This document shows, in pieces, positions 1 to 7,055 of a stretch of 33,031 bases of DNA (within the stretch, counting starts at the first letter, position 1; the number at the start of each line of letters is the position of its first letter). Made by a program: the position numbers and the translations under genes. Under the pieces are notes generated by a model. It did not search any database. It saw nothing but the letters and a program-made list of their open reading frames with translations, and had not been told where the DNA came from. Source of the DNA: Methanomicrobiales archaeon (GTDB taxonomy: Archaea; Halobacteriota; Methanomicrobia; Methanomicrobiales; Methanospirillaceae); contig JAPKXR010000180.1 of NCBI GenBank assembly GCA_026394715.1, positions 1-33,031 of the forward strand, in the 5' to 3' direction.

Positions 1-2049
1 GAAGCGGAAGGGTACGGGCTGCTGAAAAATCACGGGATTCCCGTACCCCTGTTTTCGGTTGCCCGGTCCCGCCAGGATGTGGCGGTCGCCGCAGAACGTA
101 CAGGATATCCGCTGGTGATGAAGGTAATCTCTCCCCAGGTGGTCCATAAAAGTGATGCGGGGGGTGTGATCACCGGTATCCGGTCAATTGTTGAAGCTGA
201 AGCTGCGTATGATACAATAGTCCGCAGCGTGCAGGCATTTGATCCATCCGCAATTATTCTGGGTCTTATCATTGAACAGCAGAAGGAAAAGGGACTTGAG
301 ATCCTGATCGGTGGCAGGGTTGACCCGACATTCGGAAAGGTAATAACGGTCGGTATGGGGGGGACCCTGGTTGAACTGATCAAAGATGTCTCAATCCGGG
401 TGCTTCCGGTCAATCCTTCCGATATCAATGCCATGGTCCATGAATTGCAGGCCTATCGTCTGATCAAAGGGTTCCGGAATGAACCGGCACACGATATTAA
501 TGCGCTGATTACGTTGATCGAGTCTGTTGCACGCATGTTCCTGGAACGATCTGAAGTTGTAGAATTCGATCTCAATCCTGTTTTTTTATACGGGAATGGG
601 GCGTGTGTTGTTGATGCCCGGTTCTATGTGACGGATGAGGGTGCGGTGCCGGAAGGTAAGCAGGAGCCGGTGATGCCGGCGGAGCTCCTTCATGTTGAGT
701 CAATTGCGGTTATTGGCGCATCCCCGGACCCCAACAAGGTCGGGTATTCAGTCCTGCGTAACCTCCTTTCATTTCCGGGCCTCCTGTATCCCGTGAATCC
801 GAAACACGAGAAAATCCTCGGGAGGGCCGTGTATCCCACTCTTTCGTCCATTCCAGGCCCGATCGATATTGCCGTTGTTGTGGTCCCGTCGCATTCTGTC
901 CCTATGGTAGTCGAAGAAGCCGGAGTCCGGGGGGTCCCACTTGTCGTCATTATATCCTCAGGATTCCGGGAGTCCGGGGAAGCCGGATCGGTTCTTGAAG
1001 ACCAGGTACTCACGATTGCCCGGCACTACGGCATCCGGATCGTAGGCCCGAACTGCCTTGGTATTATGCTCCCCCACCAGGGGATCAATACAACATTCGA
1101 CCCCATATCTCCAAGGCCTGGTAGTATCGCATTCATTTCGCAGAGCGGTGCCATCATCTCTACTATGGTGGACTGGAGCCTGCCTGAGGAGATCGGTTTT
1201 TCTGCTGTTGTCAGTATCGGAAACCAGGCAGATCTTACCTTTGAAGATTTCCTGCTGTACGTCGCGGATGATCCCAACACCCGGGCAATTATCCTGTATA
1301 TTGAGCAGATCCGCGAGGGACAACGCTTTATGAAGATTGCCCGGGAAGTCACGCAAAAAAAACCTGTCGTTGCGATCAAGTCCGGGTCATCCCGGATCGG
1401 ACAGATGACCGCGGCATCCCATACCGGTTCGTTATCAGGCAGTTATGAGGTATATATGGCAGCATTCTGGCAATCCGGAATAATTCCCGTGCGGTCCATG
1501 CGTGAAGCGTTTCAGACGGCCGAACTCCTTTCATCTGAAGGATATCCCAAAGGTACTCGTGCTATCATCATCAGCAATGCCGGGGGCTTTGCAGTACTCT
1601 CCTCTGACTATGCAGAACAGTTCGGGATTGAAATAGTGGAGTTTTCACCCGCAATCATCCAGGAACTTGACGCCATCCTGCCGGTTGACTGGAACCGGCG
1701 CAACCCGATTGACATGGTGGGGGATGCGACGGCTGACAGGTTCGCCCGGACGTTCGACGTGATGATAAAAAATCAGGATGCCTGGGATATCGCATTTGTA
1801 ATTAATGTGCCATCAGCAATATCAGACCCTATACGAGTCGCAAACGAGCTGGTCAGGTTCTCGAAAAATACCCACAAGATGATCGTCGGGTGCATGATTG
1901 GCGGTGACTCCATGAAGACACCGCTGCGGATCCTGAAGGATTCAGGGATACCAAATTTCCCTGACTTAGAAGACGCCTTCAAAGCGGTAGGGAATATATG
2001 CCGCCACATATGCTGGGAAGAATTTCATGGGAAACGGTGCGGACGTTAA
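1..2049 (+). CDS. ADP-forming acyl-CoA (acetyl-CoA) synthetase, 5'-truncated
   Basis: The reading frame is open from base 1, so the start lies upstream; the homologous family begins only a few residues before what is visible. 682 residues remain. Domains in order: ATP-grasp nucleotide-binding (beta-type, about residues 1-220, with KVISPQVVHKSDAGGV), CoA-binding Rossmann (from about 228, SIAVIGASPDPNKVGYS), then succinyl-CoA-ligase-like flavodoxin domains (SQSGAI; SHTGSLSG). The histidine in SHTGS (residue 474 here, codon at 1420) aligns with the phosphohistidine loop of this superfamily. Family role: reversible acyl-CoA + ADP + Pi to acid + CoA + ATP, in the cytosol. Beta and alpha parts are fused in beta-alpha order. 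Substrate cannot be told from sequence. Convergent with thiC, 64 bases apart. Confidence 0.9.
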   Translation, partial: EAEGYGLLKNHGIPVPLFSVARSRQDVAVAAERTGYPLVMKVISPQVVHKSDAGGVITGIRSIVEAEAAYDTIVRSVQAFDPSAIILGLIIEQQKEKGLEILIGGRVDPTFGKVITVGMGGTLVELIKDVSIRVLPVNPSDINAMVHELQAYRLIKGFRNEPAHDINALITLIESVARMFLERSEVVEFDLNPVFLYGNGACVVDARFYVTDEGAVPEGKQEPVMPAELLHVESIAVIGASPDPNKVGYSVLRNLLSFPGLLYPVNPKHEKILGRAVYPTLSSIPGPIDIAVVVVPSHSVPMVVEEAGVRGVPLVVIISSGFRESGEAGSVLEDQVLTIARHYGIRIVGPNCLGIMLPHQGINTTFDPISPRPGSIAFISQSGAIISTMVDWSLPEEIGFSAVVSIGNQADLTFEDFLLYVADDPNTRAIILYIEQIREGQRFMKIAREVTQKKPVVAIKSGSSRIGQMTAASHTGSLSGSYEVYMAAFWQSGIIPVRSMREAFQTAELLSSEGYPKGTRAIIISNAGGFAVLSSDYAEQFGIEIVEFSPAIIQELDAILPVDWNRRNPIDMVGDATADRFARTFDVMIKNQDAWDIAFVINVPSAISDPIRVANELVRFSKNTHKMIVGCMIGGDSMKTPLRILKDSGIPNFPDLEDAFKAVGNICRHICWEEFHGKRCGR

Positions 2050-2107
2050 CATTGTGGGAGAACAAGGAAAATTAACCCGCGTCAGGTCCTTCGAACGCAC
2101 CGTTGGG

Positions 2108-2113
2108 AAAAAA
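2108..2113 (-). terminator. Oligo-T tract after thiC
   Basis: On the minus strand the TAA of thiC is followed directly by TTTTTT, the usual form of an archaeal intrinsic terminator. No strong hairpin precedes it. Confidence 0.4.
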
Positions 2114-3391
2114 TTAGAATTTGAAATTTTTATTTACGATTTTAATCGCACAATAGTCCCCGCACATCGTGCAGGCATCGGTATCAGCGGGTGATCGTTC
2201 GTCCCGGATTGTCTTTGCCCGTGCGGGGTTCATGGCAAGCTGGAACTGGCGGGTCCAGTCCAGGTCACGGCGGGCATGGCCCATCTCGAGGTCTGCCTTA
2301 CGGGTCTTTTTCAGCTTGATCATGTCCCCGACGTGTGCAGCAATCCTTGAACTCATGACACCTTCGTAAACTTCCTCAACAGTCGGCAGGGCAAGGTGCT
2401 CAGCCGGAGTGACGTAGCAGATAAAATCTGCACCAAGACTCGATGAGATGGCGGCACCGATGGCGGCAACCCGGTCATCGTAACCGGGGGCAATGTCCGT
2501 AACCAGGGGCCCGAGCATGTAGAACGGCTTATTGTTCGTCACACGCTTCATCAGTACTACGTTTGCCTCGATCTCGTCAAGCGGGATGTGTCCGGGTCCT
2601 TCAACGATCGTCTGGACGCCTTCTGCATGGGACTTGTCCGCGAGCTCGGCATTGATCAGGAGTTCCTGCACCGCCGCACGGTCAGTTGCATCATGGACAG
2701 CACCGGCCCTCATACCGTTACCCATTGACAGGGTGACTTCATGCTCCTTCATGATCTCGAGGAGGTAATCGAACTCGGCATACAGTGGGTTCTCCTTCTC
2801 GTTGTGGAGCATCCATGCTGTCATGAATGCACCGCCGCGGGAGACCAGGCCCCCATGCCGTCCCTGGTTTTTCAGCCGCTTTATCGTCTCAAAGTTGATC
2901 CCGGTGTGGATCGCCATGAAATTTGTCCCGAGTTTTGCCTGTTCAGCGGTGATGCGGAAGAGGTCATCCTCTTTCATGTGGATGACTGCACCGTCTTTCC
3001 TCGCCGCCTCGATAAACGCCTGGTAGAGTGGGACGCTCCCAACCGAGAGGGTGGTGGCCGCAACAACGCGTCTTCTGATCTCGGCGAAGTCTCCTCCTGT
3101 TGAGAGCTCCATCAGTGTGTCAGCCCCGGCAAGTTCGGCCTGCCGGGCCTTTGCAACTTCCATATCGATATCAACGATGTCAGAGGACGTCCCGATAGAG
3201 GCATTGACCTTGGTTGTCAGTCCTTCACCAATACCGCACACCTTGACCTTCCGGTATGGTGATACCGGGATAACAATATGGCCCCCGGCGACCCCTCTCC
3301 TCACAAATTCCTCGGTGACATCCTCTGCCTTCGCAACGGCCTGCATTTCCTGGTTAATGATGCCTGCCCTGGCATCGCTGATCATACTCAT
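2114..3391 (-). CDS. thiC: Phosphomethylpyrimidine synthase ThiC (radical SAM, thiamine HMP-P synthesis)
   Basis: 425 residues, the short archaeal/clostridial length rather than the 600+ of proteobacteria. It converts aminoimidazole ribotide to HMP-phosphate, the pyrimidine half of thiamine. Family landmarks: MELSTGGDF, VPLYQAF, EGVQTIVEGPGHIPLDEI, MLGPLVTDIAPGYD, and the C-terminal cluster motif CTMCGDYC (Cys 407, 410, 414). The cluster spacing is Cx2Cx3C, one residue shorter than the Cx2Cx4C of long ThiC, so the paralogue that makes hydroxybenzimidazole (BzaF) is a less likely alternative. The start ATG at 3391 is followed closely by a second ATG at 3385. Its stop is followed by a T6 run on the sense strand. 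A palindrome sits 7 bases before the start; see the control-region entries. Confidence 0.93.
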   Translation of the reverse strand: MSMISDARAGIINQEMQAVAKAEDVTEEFVRRGVAGGHIVIPVSPYRKVKVCGIGEGLTTKVNASIGTSSDIVDIDMEVAKARQAELAGADTLMELSTGGDFAEIRRRVVAATTLSVGSVPLYQAFIEAARKDGAVIHMKEDDLFRITAEQAKLGTNFMAIHTGINFETIKRLKNQGRHGGLVSRGGAFMTAWMLHNEKENPLYAEFDYLLEIMKEHEVTLSMGNGMRAGAVHDATDRAAVQELLINAELADKSHAEGVQTIVEGPGHIPLDEIEANVVLMKRVTNNKPFYMLGPLVTDIAPGYDDRVAAIGAAISSSLGADFICYVTPAEHLALPTVEEVYEGVMSSRIAAHVGDMIKLKKTRKADLEMGHARRDLDWTRQFQLAMNPARAKTIRDERSPADTDACTMCGDYCAIKIVNKNFKF

Positions 3392-3396
3392 ACCAT

Positions 3397-3406
3397 CACA
3401 ATTGTG
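3397..3406. promoter_or_regulatory. 10-bp palindrome CACAATTGTG just before thiC start
   Basis: A perfect palindrome lies 5 bases upstream of the thiC ATG, in the context CCACAATTGTGATGGT-ATG on the sense strand. A closely similar block, CCTCAATTGTTGTT-ATG, precedes thiD at 28707-28720. Archaeal thiamine genes are known to be controlled by the ThiN-HTH repressor ThiR in several lineages; calling this an operator is inference. Confidence 0.35.
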
Positions 3407-3428
3407 GAATGAACAAGATAAAGGCTTG

Positions 3429-3438
3429 TTTTAAAAAT
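3429..3438 (-). promoter_or_regulatory. Candidate TATA element of thiC
   Basis: The minus strand reads GATTTTTAAAACAAG, an A/T block 38-47 bases before the thiC start codon. With initiation 25-30 bases downstream, it would give a short leader carrying the CACAATTGTG palindrome. Position and composition are the only support. Confidence 0.35.
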
Positions 3439-3468
3439 CGCAGACTAAATTTAGCTTGTTAAGTGATC

Positions 3469-3503
3469 AAGTAAAATTGTTTTGCATTTACACAATTTTA
3501 CTT
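3469..3503. repeat. Perfect 12-bp inverted repeat (AAGTAAAATTGT / ACAATTTTACTT), 11-base loop
   Basis: Arms are 3469-3480 and 3492-3503, perfectly complementary, in the spacer between the DUF5661-like gene and thiC (both minus). It lies about 80-110 bases before the thiC start and 85-120 bases after the upstream stop. It may be a terminator hairpin for the upstream gene (though A/U-rich), a dyad operator, or an element of a longer thiC leader. The ACAATT half matches the core of the palindrome next to the start. Confidence 0.7.
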
Positions 3504-3588
3504 TATTATTTTTTGGAATTACCCAAAATGGCCAGCCCTGTAGCCTTAATCTCCATAAAAGTATGTTGATTGATAAATTGGGGGATGA

Positions 3589-3861
3589 TTAATCTTCCTT
3601 TCCCCAGAAAAGGTCTGCTTCTTTCTCCATTTTCTCAAGGCGCGAATAATAGTCCGGGAACTCGTTCAGGTGTGCAAGCGCGATCTTTCCGGTCATCACC
3701 GGGTCATCACTGGTCACATTGGTGGCCGGGGCTGAAAGGCCATGTTCAAGTTCCACATCGAGGCCCAGCCTGAACTGTTCCATGTCAAACTCTGACCAGG
3801 TAATCCCAAGTGTTTTGCCAATTCTTGCGGCATCTTCGGTAGTAAAATGTTTCTTCGACAT
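3589..3861 (-). CDS. Small DUF5661-like protein
   Basis: 90 residues from the ATG at 3861. The N-terminal part, FTTEDAARIGKTLGITW followed by SEFDMEQFRLGLDVELEHG, matches the pattern of the DUF5661 family (helical, function unknown). The middle part ends in LAHLNEFPDYYSRLEKMEKEA, a charged helix. The frame stays open upstream; an ATG at 3900 with GGATGG about 8 bases before it is a possible earlier start that would add 13 residues, but the family begins near FTTE. It is divergent from nrdG by 179 bases. No catalytic residues are evident. Confidence 0.7.
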   Translation of the reverse strand: MSKKHFTTEDAARIGKTLGITWSEFDMEQFRLGLDVELEHGLSAPATNVTSDDPVMTGKIALAHLNEFPDYYSRLEKMEKEADLFWGKED

Positions 3862-4040
3862 TCGCGTTTCCCAATAGTAATGGGTGCTTGCCTTTGACAT
3901 AATTTTTTCCATCCAGGTAAAATAATACCCGGACGCCGACGTAATCTGGTGATGAAAAATTATGCCCGGGGCCACTTCACTACATTGAATACCACACTTC
4001 GCCATACTACTGAGCACAGATTTGATTTCTGGCGAGCACG

Positions 4041-4763
4041 ATGGATGTCAATTTCGGTGGTTTTGTCCCAATCAGCACGGTAGACTGGAGGGGAAAAGCG
4101 GTATGCACGGTATTTTTACGGGGTTGCCCGGTACGGTGCACGTACTGCCATAATGCGTCCATCCTGTCAGGGAATGACACAAGACCGGTAGAAGAGGTCA
4201 TCGGGATGATCAGGTCGTCCCGGCTCCTTATTTCCGGGGTGGTATTTTCAGGTGGTGAGCCGACCATGCAGGAAGAGCCCCTGGTAGCACTGGCAGGTGC
4301 GGTAAAAAAAATGGGCCTTCTTGTGGGTGTACAGACAAACGGCGTATACCCTGATACCCTTGAAGTCCTCATTGAACAGGACCTCGTTGACCGTATCGCA
4401 CTCGATATAAAGGCCCGGTGGCAGCGTTATGACAACCTGATGAACGTGCCCTGTGTCAGCAAGGTGCAGCGTTCACTGTCAATTTGCAGGGCTGCCAGTA
4501 AGGGGGGAAAAATTTCTGAGTTCGAGGTGGTAATTACCCTTTTCCGGGGCTACGAGGACGAGGTCCCGTATATCTCCCGTGAATGCAGCGACGTTGACCT
4601 TGTTATCCAGCAGGGTGTGCAGGGAGACATCCCCCCGATGTCCTGCAGTGAGTTAACAAAGATTGCAGACCAGCTCAACCGGCCGGTCAGGATCAGGACC
4701 CGTGAGGGAGGTGAGATTTCGTATGAAGGTAGTAGGGATCGTTGGATTACCCGCGAGCGGTAA
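4041..4763 (+). CDS. nrdG: Anaerobic ribonucleotide reductase activating protein (radical SAM)
   Basis: 240 residues. The radical SAM cluster motif is RGCPVRCTYC (Cys 29, 33, 36; Cx3Cx2C) and the SAM-binding GGEP sits at 71-74. The N-terminal NFGGFVPISTVDWRGKA is typical of the archaeal activases annotated as NrdG. Family role: reductive cleavage of SAM to install the glycyl radical on the class III reductase NrdD. No nrdD is in this window, so the partner must be elsewhere, and a different glycyl-radical partner cannot be excluded. It is the first gene of a plus-strand operon; its 3' end overlaps the next gene by 41 bases. Confidence 0.85.
   Translation: MDVNFGGFVPISTVDWRGKAVCTVFLRGCPVRCTYCHNASILSGNDTRPVEEVIGMIRSSRLLISGVVFSGGEPTMQEEPLVALAGAVKKMGLLVGVQTNGVYPDTLEVLIEQDLVDRIALDIKARWQRYDNLMNVPCVSKVQRSLSICRAASKGGKISEFEVVITLFRGYEDEVPYISRECSDVDLVIQQGVQGDIPPMSCSELTKIADQLNRPVRIRTREGGEISYEGSRDRWITRER
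4705..4714 (+). promoter_or_regulatory. Shine-Dalgarno site fixing the start of the UPF0200 gene
   Basis: GGGAGGTGAG lies 8 bases before the ATG at 4723, inside the nrdG coding region. It favours 4723 over in-frame upstream codons and implies internal translation initiation on the operon mRNA. Confidence 0.7.
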
Positions 4764-5271
4764 GGGTGAATTCTCACGGATTGCGTTATCGTTGGGCATT
4801 CCCGTGATTGTTATGGGAGATGTGATCCGAAAGGCCGTGCAGGACGCGGGCCTCCCCTGCACGGATAAGAACCTCGGTGAGACTGCCGGGCGGATCAGGG
4901 CGGAACACGGCATGGATGCGATCGCCCGGCTCTGTGTCCCGGAGGTCAGGGGCCAGGACGCGCCGCTGGTGATTGTTGACGGGATCAGGGGTGATTCGGA
5001 AGTCCAGGTATTCCGGGACAGTTTCCCCGGCTTTGTCCTTGTCCGGATCGATGCGCCGTTCGGGACACGCGCGAGTCGTATTACCAGCCGGGGACGACCC
5101 GATGATAACCTTGACGGGGATGCACTGAAAGCAAGGGACGAGCGTGAACAGGCATGGGGCCTTGGAAAAGCTCTGCTCGGTGCGGATTACCGCATCGATA
5201 ATGACAGCAGCCTGGAGTCCTTCATACGGAAGGTCATGGCACTCCTCGAAAAAGTGAAGGAGGTACCATGA
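4723..5271 (+). CDS. UPF0200 family P-loop nucleotide kinase-like protein
   Basis: 182 residues. The Walker A motif GLPASGKGE starts at residue 8, followed by MGDVIR and RAEHGMDAIARLC, the hallmarks of UPF0200, which resembles dephospho-CoA and adenylate kinases. DGIRGDSEV at about residue 86 is the second acidic motif and the SRGRPDD segment acts as a lid. The true substrate of the family is not settled; dephospho-CoA or a nucleotide is the usual guess. The start is set by the strong ribosome site at 4705. The stop overlaps the next ATG in an ATGA, so it is translationally coupled. Confidence 0.87.
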   Translation: MKVVGIVGLPASGKGEFSRIALSLGIPVIVMGDVIRKAVQDAGLPCTDKNLGETAGRIRAEHGMDAIARLCVPEVRGQDAPLVIVDGIRGDSEVQVFRDSFPGFVLVRIDAPFGTRASRITSRGRPDDNLDGDALKARDEREQAWGLGKALLGADYRIDNDSSLESFIRKVMALLEKVKEVP

Positions 5272-6041
5272 GTACTACTCCGTATTTCTCTTCGTCGGCC
5301 AAGGTCTGGGACTCCATTGAATGGGTATCCGGTATCCCGGACGCAGGGTACAGCGGGTGGGAGGTCGTTGCAGATGGCCGGTACCGCCTTGACAACCCTG
5401 CCAACAGGAAGGATATCCGTGAAGCAATTGCGAGTACAGACCTTGCGATAACGGTCCATGCACCTTACGGTGACTTAAACCTGGCCACCCTGAACCACCC
5501 GATCTGGGAGGAGTCCATCAGGCAGGTCTGTGTCTGCGTCACAAATGCTGCTGAATTCACGGACCGGGTGACCGTCCACCCTGGCTACCTGTCACCGGTG
5601 GGAAAACTGCTCCCCGATAAGGCATGGCAGCTCCAGAAAGAGGCCCTGGTCAGGATCGGGAAAGTCGCAGCGGACTGTGGTGTCATTGCATGCCTGGAAA
5701 ACATGATTGGGATCCGGGAGTTCCTCTGCCAGAGGCCCGAGGAGATCCTCGGGATGACCGAAGGTATCGAGGGGATTGGGATCACCATCGATTTCGGGCA
5801 CGCCAACACGGTCGGAAGGGTTAAGGAATTTTTACCCCTCCTGCCCCATGCAACACATATCCACATCCATGATAACCATGGTGTATCAGATGAGCACCTG
5901 GCTCTCGGGACAGGGACGATACCGTGGAATATCGTTGGGCCTGCAGTCCGGAAGGATTATTCAGGGGTCGTCGTGGTTGAAGGGAAGTCACCTGAAGAAG
6001 GAAAGAAGAGCCTTGCCGTATACCAGAGGTGGTTTGTATAA
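5268..6041 (+). CDS. Sugar phosphate isomerase/epimerase family TIM-barrel protein
   Basis: 257 residues in the xylose isomerase-like / AP endonuclease 2 fold. Typical metal-site strands are visible: ITVHAPYGDLNL, TVHPGY, ACLENM, ITIDFGHANT, THIHIHDNHG and the terminal VVVEGKS. These supply His, Glu and Asp ligands for divalent metal. Family members isomerise sugars or act as endonuclease IV; the short loops and lack of the full endonuclease IV ligand set favour a small-molecule isomerase, but substrate is unknown. It begins in the ATGA overlap with the UPF0200 gene and overlaps or abuts RNase Z. Confidence 0.8.
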   Translation: MSTTPYFSSSAKVWDSIEWVSGIPDAGYSGWEVVADGRYRLDNPANRKDIREAIASTDLAITVHAPYGDLNLATLNHPIWEESIRQVCVCVTNAAEFTDRVTVHPGYLSPVGKLLPDKAWQLQKEALVRIGKVAADCGVIACLENMIGIREFLCQRPEEILGMTEGIEGIGITIDFGHANTVGRVKEFLPLLPHATHIHIHDNHGVSDEHLALGTGTIPWNIVGPAVRKDYSGVVVVEGKSPEEGKKSLAVYQRWFV

Positions 6042-6976
6042 CCGGGGAGACGTTGCAGGTATATTTCCTTGGTACTGCCGGGGCCCTCCCTACCCCGCAG
6101 AGGAACCCCCCCTGCTTCATGATCAGGCGAGGGTCTGATACGATCCTCTTTGACTGCGGGGAAGGCGCCCAGCAGCAGATGATGAGGGCAAGGACCGGGT
6201 TTACCGTGGACGCCATTTTCATCACCCACTGGCATGCCGACCATTTTCTTGGTGTCATCGGTCTTGTGCAGACACTCTCATTCAACGGCCGGAAAGAACC
6301 ATTGACTATCTACGGCCCGGCATGGGTGCACGAGTTTGTCACGGAGCTGCGTCATCTCTGCCGGTTTAATATAAAATTCCCGATCCTGTCAGAAGAGCTG
6401 GTCCATGGGGTGTCCATTCCGTTCGAAGGGTACCAGGTGAGGGCATTTGCGACTGATCACGGGATGGAGAGCCTCGGGTACGCACTCGTGGAAGAATCAA
6501 GGCCTGGTCGTTTTGACCGGGAATCTGCAATTGCACTTGGTGTACCCCCCGGCCCCCTCTTCGGGCGCCTCCAGCGGGGGGAACCCGTGAGCATTCTGCA
6601 GGATGGTGTAACGGTCAGTATCACCCCTGAACAGGTGATGGGTCCTCCACGGCCTGGGCGGACCGTTGTATATACCGGGGACACGCGTCCGGTGATAAAA
6701 GACCTCCTTGCCGTGGTGGACCATGCGGACCTCCTCATTCACGACGCGACGTATGATGATGCCGCAATGGAACGGGCACGGGAAGTATTTCACTCAACTT
6801 CGGGAGAGGCAGGGGATATTGCAGGGAGGTTGTCGGCAGACACGCTGGCGCTGGTGCATCTGAGTTCCCGTTACACCAGTACAGCAAGCCATATCAGGGA
6901 TGCAGCGAAAAGGTTTTATGGTAAGGTAATCGTCCCCGATGATCTTGATATGTTCGAAATACCATTCAGGGGATAG
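6029..6976 (+). CDS. rnz: Ribonuclease Z (tRNA 3'-end processing)
   Basis: 315 residues. The metallo-beta-lactamase motif HWHADH (67-72) and LGTAGALPTPQRNPPC, FDCGEGAQQQM, TGDTRP and LVHLSSRYT identify RNase Z. It cuts tRNA precursors after the discriminator base, which matters here because the tRNA-Pro in this window lacks an encoded CCA. No ATG is available: GTG at 6029 overlaps the previous gene by 13 bases and keeps GETLQV, which I recall as conserved near the family N-terminus; TTG at 6053 with GGGGAG just before it is the alternative. It is the fourth gene of the operon. Confidence 0.93.
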   Translation: MVCITGETLQVYFLGTAGALPTPQRNPPCFMIRRGSDTILFDCGEGAQQQMMRARTGFTVDAIFITHWHADHFLGVIGLVQTLSFNGRKEPLTIYGPAWVHEFVTELRHLCRFNIKFPILSEELVHGVSIPFEGYQVRAFATDHGMESLGYALVEESRPGRFDRESAIALGVPPGPLFGRLQRGEPVSILQDGVTVSITPEQVMGPPRPGRTVVYTGDTRPVIKDLLAVVDHADLLIHDATYDDAAMERAREVFHSTSGEAGDIAGRLSADTLALVHLSSRYTSTASHIRDAAKRFYGKVIVPDDLDMFEIPFRG

Positions 6977-7055
6977 CCCTGTACTACCTGATATACGAAA
7001 ATTCGCCGGGACTGCACCGGGATCTGCAGGAATGAAATGTACGAGGATTTGGAAA

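Noticed and set aside
3392-3588. TPP riboswitch upstream of thiC
   Set aside because: The conserved CTGAGA and ACCTGA-type core of the thi-box is not present in either strand of this spacer.
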